Assembly: GCA_963676865.2 (NCBI GenBank)
Contig: CAXXSS010000001.1
Coordinates: 744,001-808,000 of the forward strand
DNA length: 64,000 bases
DNA from: JAAYUD01 sp963676865
GTDB taxonomy: Bacteria; Bacteroidota; Bacteroidia; Bacteroidales; Bacteroidaceae
Direction of reading: 5' to 3'
Shown: positions 18,601 through 27,018 of the stretch, one piece after another
How the letters are laid out: each line of letters starts with the position of its first letter
Numbering within the stretch: the first letter of the stretch is position 1
Translations under genes and position numbers: made by a program
Notes under the pieces: generated by a model
Told to the model about the DNA's origin: nothing
The model's database searches: none
Seen by the model: only the letters and a program-made list of their open reading frames with translations

Positions 18601-19652
18601 ATCCAAAAACGATCTTTGCCATCGCTAGTAAGAAAAGTAACAAATTGATTTCTGAAATGCTCGGCCAGAGCCACGTCAATATCAAACGTACGTTTGGAAA
18701 CAGGAACGAACAGATATCCTTCTTCAAAGGTTCCTACCCATACATTCGACTGACGGTCGACCAAAAGAGATGTAATATTATAAACGCTATTAATTCCTTT
18801 TATTTCTCGCTTATCGAAAGAATGTGTATGCAAGTTATAAAGAGACAAAACCATATCATGAGTCAAAAAATAAAGCCGCCTATCCGCGGTCACATTTATA
18901 GACACGATTTCTTCAGACAAATTACAAATAGTTTTTTCTACCTTTAAAGAGCGAGAATCGACCAATACAATTTTCTGATCAGACGTCAAGCCATATAACG
19001 TATTTCTATATGGGCTTTTAAAAACTCGCAATAAGTTTTTAAGACATTTTACTATCTTATGAGTATAAGGATTGAATATAAATACTCCCTGATTAAAAGA
19101 AGATAGCCATAATAATCCCCTATCATCACAACATATATTAGATATTTGTCCTTTAAGCTGAGGAATATATAGCGTATGAATCTGATTATTCGTCGTATTA
19201 GTATATGCAATCTTCGGAGAAGAAGATACACCTAACCATATCTTGCCATCTTTGCCCTCTTCAGCACAAGAAAAACTAAAATCATGATCACCCTTGAGTC
19301 GAATAAAATTATTTGAAAAGCGATTGTATATATTTACACCCCATCGAGTAAATGCGACTAAACTTCCCTCACGAGTCACATATAAACTATAAAGATTATC
19401 ATCACACAAAGAAGTAGTAGCAGAAGTATGAAAATAAAAATTAGATTTTTTATAAGCATCTATTCTATTGAGTCCGCGAGCAGTAGCCATCCAAATATAG
19501 CCTACACTATCTTGAGCTATACTTTGAATATGTAGATTAGATATATCCATCCCGTAAGGCTCTTGTAGACTTTGGGCTTTTATAGTAACAGAACCGAAAA
19601 AAGATAAAAAAAGAAATACTACCGCTATTTTCATAAAATCGATTTTTGGCAT
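15624..19652 (-). CDS. Hybrid two-component system sensor kinase/response regulator (HTCS)
   Basis: Senses a glycan breakdown product in the periplasm and activates the PUL. Its 1342 residues run as: signal peptide; about 14 Reg_prop propeller blades (recurring IWLGT and LWLSS-type repeats); Y_Y_Y domain (about 690-760); a transmembrane segment (TWWAILIYIALISYMIYFCM); HisKA with the phospho-acceptor His805 in SHELRTPLG; HATPase_c (SNAFKYTPSYGKI, DSGVGI, GSGIGLYYIK); a receiver domain with Asp1129 in LMDVMMP; and a C-terminal AraC-type helix-turn-helix (ELNLSRSTFYRKIK, MTGFGTQSYFS). All key residues are present. A possible -7 box TAAATTTG lies at 19727-19720. It is the probable reader of the 28-bp motif repeated in the locus. 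Confidence 0.96.
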   Translation of the reverse strand: MPKIDFMKIAVVFLFLSFFGSVTIKAQSLQEPYGMDISNLHIQSIAQDSVGYIWMATARGLNRIDAYKKSNFYFHTSATTSLCDDNLYSLYVTREGSLVAFTRWGVNIYNRFSNNFIRLKGDHDFSFSCAEEGKDGKIWLGVSSSPKIAYTNTTNNQIHTLYIPQLKGQISNICCDDRGLLWLSSFNQGVFIFNPYTHKIVKCLKNLLRVFKSPYRNTLYGLTSDQKIVLVDSRSLKVEKTICNLSEEIVSINVTADRRLYFLTHDMVLSLYNLHTHSFDKREIKGINSVYNITSLLVDRQSNVWVGTFEEGYLFVPVSKRTFDIDVALAEHFRNQFVTFLTSDGKDRFWIATRHNGLHEYNRKTDTDKIILNLHLTNEEAAIACCFHDSKDRLWVATVSALYCYDTKNGLSLICKYSNIVKSRYITEDKEGNIWAICEANGGIWMLSASSHGKFVRPFVSLIPNTANITYFRQLHSGRYLFSSYGDNVYLADIKGHIEPLFRHCNQQIASFLRSVIYIYEDSHRVLWLGTYGSGLMRYDAKRNYIKVYTMSEGLPSNDILSIVEDPSHHVIWLSTSYGLSRLTGNSFMNYFTKNGLLGNQYHERAVYANNDVLYFAGNHGITSFSPQNISNVHYNVPFVIESLTTDAGIYYTASMNNKLKLGYRENSFTVSFLGFDYSSANSLQYSYILEGYDKHWSTPSTTHIVKFTDLPSGSYVFKVKVADNSGCWSNQIATLKIVVPPAPWKTWWAILIYIALISYMIYFCMRFYIRYRVDKEKIKLSEMTLNKERELNHAKINFFENVSHELRTPLGLIYGPFCELLKHGNFGKKGSEYMALMGANIERLMTLVEQILSFSHLDSETLSLSVANSDVVTIVWKILKRFKGENEEKHIETSFSSTHEHLMMYVDEDKIDKIFTNLLSNAFKYTPSYGKIQVSLNVVSAQDVKETFNQVGVYDTDYVFFSVKDSGVGIASEEIDKIFDRFYRSKTKNNASIVGSGIGLYYIKCLVKKHKGFIKAERNADRGTTFMFCLPLSDAVYQSSEMMGVCQVDSVDNKRIDLATIVLPQEEKIKEVQENENNPLLLIVEDEPNLQGFLGDLLQSYYNVHKAFDGGEGLDKALKIVPDIILMDVMMPVMNGYALCDRLKNDISTCHIPIVMLTAKSNISERIEGVKSGADVYISKPFNPDYLISVLQGVLQNRKRMQYLLVENKLNLNNTDTHAKDEVVSHLSKMDQKLLQRLDEKVEAELSNSELSVDELAGELNLSRSTFYRKIKSLTGFSPNDYVRIYRVKKAAEFIGADEYNLSEIADMTGFGTQSYFSAIFKKHFGMTPSEYKIKNIEENK

Positions 19653-19827
19653 AACAAACTATCTTCTAAAACAACAAATCAACTATCTTAAATGAGAATT
19701 ATTTTGATTCAAGATGGTTCAAATTTAATAAAAAATGCTATTCAATATACTCAAGTTCTTTTCTTTTTCCTACTCTATTTACTTTTTTTTTGCATTCTTC
19801 TATTCCACGCTTAACCTAAGAATTTCA

Positions 19828-21957
19828 TCAATATATAGTATGAATTATTTCACCCCAAGAAGAGATCCCAATGATACTTAAATACTTATCGAAGACAGCG
19901 TTTTCATTATCAGTTCCCCATGCCTGATAAACATACCACACAGGTTTCTTACCTAAAGGGTCGACCGAATCATCGGGATAACGGCGTAGACCAATACACA
20001 GTCCAAACTCTGCTCTATTATCGATCCAATTGTGCCACTGAATACCATCAATACCGGAGAGGTGTTTTATTTTCTTCAAAGCCCATGCAGCTCCTGCTGC
20101 CTGACGAGCCAAATCGTTATCAGAATAGGTTGGCGAATTTGTTCCATTCTCAGAAAGCCATAACGAACGTTTAATTGTTCCCTTATACATGGATGAACCT
20201 TGTAGTACCCAATTATTGATAACTTCAAGATTTTTAAAAGTGACATAAGATGAATACATTGAGTAAGTAGCCTGAGAATCATTCCACGTATCTGGATTCG
20301 TCAAGTCTTGTGGATAAGGGTGATAAGCAATACCCCACTGAAAATCACCTTCGGCATTAGAAAAGTTTATGGTGCCATCAAGCATTTTTTTTGAAGAATA
20401 GTCTGTTCCACTCTCGGAAGTCCATGAATGAGTATAAGAGCACAAGACCTGAGCATTGGCATCGTAAGAACGTGCAATATTATAGCACAATCTCATAGAC
20501 TTAATATAAGTGTCAAGATAAACCCACATCGGTACATCACTACCCATATTTGTCCATTCGGTCCCACAATCTACTTCATTGTGTATAATGAGGTGATGAA
20601 TACGGCCATAAGCTCCATCTTCCCTTGTGTATCTGCTCATCAGAAAATCCATTGCAGCAGCATAAAGATTAGTAGATTCTGCTGTGGTCATATTTGCCAT
20701 CGAATAATATCCAGCAGTGCTATCGGAATATTTAAACACATTCGTCAGATTTCCATCAGAACAAGAACGCTGAATAAGAATAATGGCAGAGACAATAATG
20801 CTACGCTTATAACACGCCAGTAAGGTAGCATCAAGATTGCTTATATAATCCTTATCAAAATAATAAGTTTTTCCACCATACTCATGTGCAATTCTATTGT
20901 TTCCGGAAGTAGAATAAGTAAATGTAGTCAATGGTACATTGACGGTAACACTATGAATATCCAAATCGTCGAGATCACTTTTTATCTGATTTAGATAAAA
21001 ACCTCCTAATCCCTTTTTTGTTTTCAAAACACTAACGGGCAAAGATCGCAGAGCCTTTATCTCATCAGCATAGTGTGCATGCGAAACCACTACGTCTTTT
21101 GCTGATGACTCTTGATTTATGATCACCCATTTAGATAAAAGGCGGTCGTAATTGTATCCATCACGCTGAACATATCGATCAAATGGCAAATTGAAAGACT
21201 TGTCCGACAACGCCGTACGATTCGTAAACCGAGTTATTTCTGTGACATCCTCATAAGGAGTCACTTCGCACAGACAGAAACTTCCATCACCTGAACAAGT
21301 ACCGACAACTGTTACTTTATCTGCTCCGACATTAACCGACGAAATAGACGAAGAATAATTTGCCGACAAATATTTTTTTAAATTTGCTTGAATTTGTGCG
21401 AGATGGGTAATCCTCTCTTGTTTAGCTTTATAAGCAACAGTTTCTGCCGCATTCATCCCGCGGAAATAAATATTGCGCAAATTAATCGTAATACCAGAAT
21501 TATTACCAAAATCCATCCTTAAATAATTGCCCATACTGCCCCAACTGAACCTACTTCTTTCGTCTTTCAAAACAACCGACCATGTGGTCCAATCTGAAGC
21601 AGCAGCGATAAAGCCTACATGCAAAGAACGAAACTCAGATATAGGAGAAGCAAAAAAAAGTTGAATATCGTCTATTTGGCTTGACGCTTTATATTCAAAA
21701 GTCAATACAACAGAGTCGGCTTGTAACGAGCCGCCTAAATTTGTTGTCAAAACATAAGGATCGTTGCCTGTAGTCAGAATTGTATAATTATTGTTTGAAG
21801 GATTAGTAATATTCATATTATTTGCGGTACTCATATTGAACTGCAAATAATTGACTTTAGAAATAGGAGAAGGCATAGGCGTCGCGGGATCATTACTCGA
21901 CGATGAACATGCGCATACACATAAAAGTACATTCAATAGCAGAAATAACGTTCTCAT
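19828..21957 (-). CDS. DUF5722-type lipoprotein, probable clan GH-A-like glycoside hydrolase
   Basis: Lipoprotein with Cys17 (VCAC) followed by Ser/Asn/Asp residues, compatible with export to the cell surface. Residues 40-170 look like a beta-sandwich. A (beta/alpha)8-type domain covers about 250-700 and matches my recollection of DUF5722. Two acidic residues sit where clan GH-A enzymes keep acid/base and nucleophile: Glu461 in IIHNEVDCG and Glu603 in LWLSENGTNSP, each after a hydrophobic strand. It is the last gene of the four-gene hydrolase operon, 22 bp after the preceding gene. Catalysis is inferred; the reaction is unknown to me. Confidence 0.72.
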   Translation of the reverse strand: MRTLFLLLNVLLCVCACSSSSNDPATPMPSPISKVNYLQFNMSTANNMNITNPSNNNYTILTTGNDPYVLTTNLGGSLQADSVVLTFEYKASSQIDDIQLFFASPISEFRSLHVGFIAAASDWTTWSVVLKDERSRFSWGSMGNYLRMDFGNNSGITINLRNIYFRGMNAAETVAYKAKQERITHLAQIQANLKKYLSANYSSSISSVNVGADKVTVVGTCSGDGSFCLCEVTPYEDVTEITRFTNRTALSDKSFNLPFDRYVQRDGYNYDRLLSKWVIINQESSAKDVVVSHAHYADEIKALRSLPVSVLKTKKGLGGFYLNQIKSDLDDLDIHSVTVNVPLTTFTYSTSGNNRIAHEYGGKTYYFDKDYISNLDATLLACYKRSIIVSAIILIQRSCSDGNLTNVFKYSDSTAGYYSMANMTTAESTNLYAAAMDFLMSRYTREDGAYGRIHHLIIHNEVDCGTEWTNMGSDVPMWVYLDTYIKSMRLCYNIARSYDANAQVLCSYTHSWTSESGTDYSSKKMLDGTINFSNAEGDFQWGIAYHPYPQDLTNPDTWNDSQATYSMYSSYVTFKNLEVINNWVLQGSSMYKGTIKRSLWLSENGTNSPTYSDNDLARQAAGAAWALKKIKHLSGIDGIQWHNWIDNRAEFGLCIGLRRYPDDSVDPLGKKPVWYVYQAWGTDNENAVFDKYLSIIGISSWGEIIHTIY

Positions 21958-21979
21958 ATTTGGAAACTAATTAATAAAC

Positions 21980-23794
21980 CTATTCATTATATACATAATT
22001 AAAACGTCCCCCAGGAGCAGTATCTCCGTTCACATAGAAATCCATAATATTCCCTTCATCCTGCATATTGTCATTCCATTTAAATTCAAAATCGAGTTTG
22101 GAAGTTTCAACATTCAGAATCTTACGCGGAATAGAAAACACCAAAACATTATCTTTAACAACGAACGGTGATTCAGCGACTTCATTCCACATCCATTTAC
22201 CCTTATAATTTTGTTCTATAAGCACTTTCCCATCTTTCGGGCTAACACGATTGACGATAAAATCATATCCATTCCATCCTGTTGACTTGTCACGATCAAT
22301 ATCAATGAAAAGCATCATCCAATTTTTATTACAAGCAGAAGTAAGTTTTTCTGCAGTACGAACATAGAAATAGAGATTCTTTTCGTCACGAGCTACTTTA
22401 GCTTCTACAATATCGTTGCGCCCAGTATCGTTCATATAGTAACATTTGCCTCTTCCCTTAGCATCGCGATGCAAAGTATTACCTTTATAAGAGACATAAT
22501 CGGGCTTCACATCATTCCAGTCATCTGTTTTATTAATATCAATTGTCTTCGCAGCAGAAATAGGATCGGGCTTGTTCATCCCTTTGAATTTACGGATATT
22601 ATCGACAAGTTGCATATAATAGACATCGCCCTTATCACCCCAACCCTTGTTAGGCTCTATATCACGACTACAATCCCAATTATATTCATCAACAAAAGAA
22701 AAAGGATCGCCTGTCCAACCATCTTTTGGCAACCATTGACCAGCAATATATTCATTCCAACCCGTCACAAAGACAAGTTCCGGATCTAATTGAAAGGCTC
22801 TATCCCATTGTTCCTGAAAATTCCAACCATAAAGATAACCGTCTATGCGAGGGTCGAAGCCATTACGAACAGAGAAACTACGTCCATAAGCATCTTTTAG
22901 ATTGAAAGCGCTACAATGCCCTCTACTCAAAGGATTAGCATTTTGGGCCACCCCAACTGTAACCTCTTCATATTTCCCATTATTAAGTGGTGCATATCCG
23001 TGTTGAGGATACATTTCTAGCCATCCCCATTGGTCTTTACGATTCGGACCATCAACATAATCGGGCTGTCCGGGACGGAAAGTAAAGAATGAAGCGATAG
23101 CTTTATCTTCTGAAGATTTTGTCAGATTATCGGAATAAGCCATAATAGCCGGCTTACCTTTCCACATAAACCATAGATTTTTATATCTACACGGCTTGTA
23201 TACATCACGATAAAGTTGACGAAGTGACGCCAAAGAATAAGGAGATGCTCCAAAAGGAAGCATAAAAGCTATTTTAGGAACATTCACACCATCTTTCTGA
23301 GCTTTATCCCATGTTTTCATCAACGCTTCGTAGGATTCTTTCCAAGTGATATCACCGTTGGTACAATCAAAAAAGACAACGTCTACACCAGCATCGGCCA
23401 ACATCTCGGCATGACGGCGCAACACCCATTCATCAGTTGTCTTATAATAACCAAAAAGCGGCTGTTCCCAATAATAAAAGAAAGGACGATTATCTCCCCA
23501 TGCCGGATGATTATAATCTTTCATTGCTTCAGGATACTTACGAACAATAGCTGTAATATTTTTCACTTCAAAAGGAGAATCGTTTCCCTGATGCCAAGTC
23601 CAATAGAACAAAGCTACATATTTATCTTTCTTTTTATCTCCCGCCTCTTTATATTCACGAACCTTTCGCCCTAGGGCATCAGTTGCCGACCAACTATCAC
23701 TATTTGCTTTTTGTGCATAGGATGGCCCCCCTATAAAGCTTAATAATACAAATAAACATGACCATACTCCAATTCTTTTAGTTTTCATATTCAT
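21980..23794 (-). CDS. GH71/GH99-like secreted protein with C-terminal CBM9-like domain
   Basis: Secreted by a Sec signal (SYAQ, about residue 28). Residues 55-390 contain YVALFYWTWHQG, a VDVVFFDCTNGD strand and VFVTGWNEYIAGQW, features of the GH71/GH99-type barrels found in Bacteroides PULs. Residues 440-604 (ARDEKNLYFYVRT, WMMLFIDIDRDKSTGWNGYDFIVNR, FEFKWNDN) resemble a family-9 carbohydrate-binding domain. It sits between the GH106 gene (26 bp upstream) and the DUF5722 gene (22 bp downstream). The enzymatic family is a judgement from motif resemblance; the CBM9-like call is stronger. Confidence 0.7.
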   Translation of the reverse strand: MNMKTKRIGVWSCLFVLLSFIGGPSYAQKANSDSWSATDALGRKVREYKEAGDKKKDKYVALFYWTWHQGNDSPFEVKNITAIVRKYPEAMKDYNHPAWGDNRPFFYYWEQPLFGYYKTTDEWVLRRHAEMLADAGVDVVFFDCTNGDITWKESYEALMKTWDKAQKDGVNVPKIAFMLPFGASPYSLASLRQLYRDVYKPCRYKNLWFMWKGKPAIMAYSDNLTKSSEDKAIASFFTFRPGQPDYVDGPNRKDQWGWLEMYPQHGYAPLNNGKYEEVTVGVAQNANPLSRGHCSAFNLKDAYGRSFSVRNGFDPRIDGYLYGWNFQEQWDRAFQLDPELVFVTGWNEYIAGQWLPKDGWTGDPFSFVDEYNWDCSRDIEPNKGWGDKGDVYYMQLVDNIRKFKGMNKPDPISAAKTIDINKTDDWNDVKPDYVSYKGNTLHRDAKGRGKCYYMNDTGRNDIVEAKVARDEKNLYFYVRTAEKLTSACNKNWMMLFIDIDRDKSTGWNGYDFIVNRVSPKDGKVLIEQNYKGKWMWNEVAESPFVVKDNVLVFSIPRKILNVETSKLDFEFKWNDNMQDEGNIMDFYVNGDTAPGGRFNYVYNE

Positions 23795-23820
23795 CTAGGC
23801 TTTAAAAATTCAACATACGG

Positions 23821-26800
23821 TCATTTATCCATTAAAGTTGGAAGCATTTCATAATTGAACAATTGTATTTCTACCGGCCCCAACAAGCCTGATGTCTGCA
23901 ATGCAGAATCGGATTGATAATAACTATATGTCTGCCATGTAATCTTTTCATTTTCAGGAAGACTTTTATCACGAATCAAACGATTCATCCAATCATTAAC
24001 AACTTCTACTTCAAGTAGATTCTTACCCGTCTTCAAATACTTTGTAATATTCAAACGATAAGGAGCTGTCCAAACGCCACCGATATCATTGCCATTCAAT
24101 TTTACTTTAGCCATCACCATTACTTTCCCTAAATCGATATAGGTTTCGCCTTGAGGTTGTTTTTTTATTTTAAAAGTAGTTTTATAGGTAGCTATACCTG
24201 AAAAATACTTGATTCTATTATCGAGACTCTTCGTCCAGTCAATCAACGTATCGAAAACAACAGGAGTATCGGGGCCGCCTCTCTTTTCTTGAAAAGAGAC
24301 TGTCCATGGACCAGAGATTGTAGTCTGCAATTGCTTAGTCGGATAATTTTCACTGTTGGTTCTTGCAGTGGTTTGACAAGGATTACGAAATACAACAAAA
24401 GCACTTTCCCACGGTTGTAACGTCATTGGCACTTTTGTAGCCTGATCTTCTTCTGTATATTGGGGCAATAGACGAATCTCCGTTGTCTGAGGATTCCACA
24501 ATTCTGGCCGATAACCTTTCACTCTGAATGAAGCATCAAATTTCAAACTTTTATCGCTTTGATTAGCAACAAAATAATAATCACCATCAACAAGTTTTCT
24601 ATGAATAAAAAGCAATGGATCACTTGCATCAGCAGTAGCAAAATCGGGAACAATCTTCAAATCACTAAAAACCTTTTCCAAGGAACTTTGCGAAGGATAC
24701 ACACGACCTTTACCATAGATATAATAATCACCTTCCTGATTTGACTTGTCATTCCAGAGTTCTTTAGCTAACGTTTGTACTTCAACATCGGCTTGTGGAT
24801 AGTTCTGCAAACTCGGGGAATGAGTTGGTGCAGGCCCGAGGATTGTCAATCCTTGATCAACCAGATTCTTTATTTGTTTCAACATTTCAGGACGCATAGT
24901 TGCCTGTTTGGGCAATACCAACACTCTATACTTCATACCACTCTTCAAAGTAAGTAATCCATTCTCAACACTCGCATATTTCATCAGCACCTCTCCATTG
25001 ATATAATCGAAAGAATATCCTTTGGGCAATGCCGGATCACAGACGCCAGTCATTTTAGGAGCATCTTCGCCAATAAAATAAGCTACATCAGCAACATATT
25101 GCCCTTGTTGGAGCATATAATTGCAACGTTTCAAGTATTTGGCAAATACATCCATCTGCGAAAACCATGTATTATGTCGATTGAACTCATTACCAAACGG
25201 GGCATTGATTCCAGGAACTCTCTCATCCGGTTGCTGAATATATAAGTGCAATAAAGTAGAGTTAATTCCTTCGGTAAAAAATCGATCGCCACGAGCTTTC
25301 ATTTCACCAGGATAACGAGAAAAGTCGGGACCTCCACAAGTAAATGATTCGGCCCATACTTTTTGTTTCCCATAGATATGACCACAAGATGAAGAGGCTC
25401 GATTTTCGATATTTCCAAGATCGCCCACACTCCAGAATTCGCCTGCTATTTCATCGGATTGTCCGCCGTATTGCAGAAACTCTCCGGGAAAGCCCCAATG
25501 TCCATAGTTCTCGAGCCAAGTGGTCAGACCATGTTCATTACTTACTTTACGCAAACCACCTACATAGTTGTATGAGACCTCATCTGCTATCAAACGACGA
25601 ACATCCCACAAGAAACGATCAGACTGGTCTTCTGAACCCACCACGACTCCTTGATAAACAGGCAGGAATGGTATGGGGTTATAGCCGTAATGGTTCACAA
25701 AATCACTGACCATAGAATCTGTCCAATTCTGTCCTCCTGTCTCATAGCTATCTTCAACAACAATCTTAAATGTCTTTCTATCGGCTTCGGGAATGCGCTT
25801 AAGTATTTGACCTATATAAGCATTAAAATGCGAACGTATATGTTCAACACTCATCTTATCGGTTTCGAATCCGGTTGCTTCCGGACTTGCCGGTGCATTT
25901 GTCTGCCCCGTAGGTACCATAGCCATACGCATTATAATCCAACGCCCTTTAGGCACATTCCAAGTCAATACACCTTCCGAATTCATATAACGAGTGATGT
26001 CGATTACCTTATCGGTTGGTACAACCATTCGTGTATCAGAACTTTCCGGCTGACTTCTCCACACGTAATCATAAAACATCGGATGCGGAGTCTGAAACAT
26101 TTTAGCTAATGTCTTTTCCGGATAACGCTCTACTTTCGGTACATCCGAAAGATTAATGCTTTCAATCATTCCCGCATTCGTTTTGTCTATAACCAACCTA
26201 AACTCACTGCCTTTTGTTTCTGGCAATGAAATAACAACCGGAGCATAAGGATCGAAGCCCACGTTAAGTGAGGGATTACTACGATCTATCTCAAACTTAC
26301 AGACAGAAAGATATACCCCATTTTCTTTCACAAACAATTCCGCATTTGATTTATGGGGCACATGAACCGTTTGAATTGTCATACTGCGTACAACAGCTGC
26401 AGTGTTACTTACCAAATCAATTGAATAAGCCTTATCAAGTTCTTGACGAGGGATAAAGGAACAAGTTTGCTCTATGTCCGGATAGGCAATAACCTTTACA
26501 TCTTGAGCATTTTCACCTATATCAGGCAGCTTTTGTTTATATTTTGTAGGTCCAAGTATCTTTACTTGTCGAGAAGCAAGATATCTCATCGCCTGAGAAG
26601 ACTTAACCCATGGACCACCGGATTGACTCCAACCCGGACTATTGAATATACCTATTTCTATGTTTAATTCTGTAGCAGTCTTCAACGCCGTATGCAAAAC
26701 ATCCCACCATTCTTCCGACAGAAATTTCACTTTACCATAAGGGACCTCTTGTCCACCAATATTACCTATATATGCGCGATTAATGCCCGCTCGCTTCATT

Positions 26801-27000
26801 GCCTGCAAATCTTTCATGACCCCTTCTTTAGAAATATTGTCGGACATCCAATACCAATAGACAGCCAATCTCTGAGAATCTGGAATCTGCCTGAAACATT
26901 GTCCTACAGCATTTAAAGGTTTGACTTTTTTCACTTCTTGTGCCATAATACTCAAAGAAAAAGAAATGAGTACGAGCAGACATTTAATAAGTTTATTCAT
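23821..27000 (-). CDS. Glycoside hydrolase family 106 alpha-L-rhamnosidase
   Basis: Removes terminal alpha-L-rhamnose. A signal peptide (ISFSLSIMAQ) is followed by the GH106 barrel with VYWYWMSDNISKEGVMKDL, IGIFNSPGWSQSGGPWV, and the acidic VVEDSYETGGQNWTD segment near residues 410-425. C-terminal beta domains (SGPWTVSFQ, YIDLGKVMVMAKVKLNGNDIGGVWTAPYRL) form a galactose-binding-like fold as in other GH106 and GH2-like proteins. The 1059-residue length is normal. It is 18 bp downstream of a GH78 gene; a GH78-GH106 pair in one operon is strong evidence for a rhamnose-decorated substrate. Confidence 0.92.
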   Translation of the reverse strand: MNKLIKCLLVLISFSLSIMAQEVKKVKPLNAVGQCFRQIPDSQRLAVYWYWMSDNISKEGVMKDLQAMKRAGINRAYIGNIGGQEVPYGKVKFLSEEWWDVLHTALKTATELNIEIGIFNSPGWSQSGGPWVKSSQAMRYLASRQVKILGPTKYKQKLPDIGENAQDVKVIAYPDIEQTCSFIPRQELDKAYSIDLVSNTAAVVRSMTIQTVHVPHKSNAELFVKENGVYLSVCKFEIDRSNPSLNVGFDPYAPVVISLPETKGSEFRLVIDKTNAGMIESINLSDVPKVERYPEKTLAKMFQTPHPMFYDYVWRSQPESSDTRMVVPTDKVIDITRYMNSEGVLTWNVPKGRWIIMRMAMVPTGQTNAPASPEATGFETDKMSVEHIRSHFNAYIGQILKRIPEADRKTFKIVVEDSYETGGQNWTDSMVSDFVNHYGYNPIPFLPVYQGVVVGSEDQSDRFLWDVRRLIADEVSYNYVGGLRKVSNEHGLTTWLENYGHWGFPGEFLQYGGQSDEIAGEFWSVGDLGNIENRASSSCGHIYGKQKVWAESFTCGGPDFSRYPGEMKARGDRFFTEGINSTLLHLYIQQPDERVPGINAPFGNEFNRHNTWFSQMDVFAKYLKRCNYMLQQGQYVADVAYFIGEDAPKMTGVCDPALPKGYSFDYINGEVLMKYASVENGLLTLKSGMKYRVLVLPKQATMRPEMLKQIKNLVDQGLTILGPAPTHSPSLQNYPQADVEVQTLAKELWNDKSNQEGDYYIYGKGRVYPSQSSLEKVFSDLKIVPDFATADASDPLLFIHRKLVDGDYYFVANQSDKSLKFDASFRVKGYRPELWNPQTTEIRLLPQYTEEDQATKVPMTLQPWESAFVVFRNPCQTTARTNSENYPTKQLQTTISGPWTVSFQEKRGGPDTPVVFDTLIDWTKSLDNRIKYFSGIATYKTTFKIKKQPQGETYIDLGKVMVMAKVKLNGNDIGGVWTAPYRLNITKYLKTGKNLLEVEVVNDWMNRLIRDKSLPENEKITWQTYSYYQSDSALQTSGLLGPVEIQLFNYEMLPTLMDK

Positions 27001-27018
27001 GGTGTTTATTTTATTATT

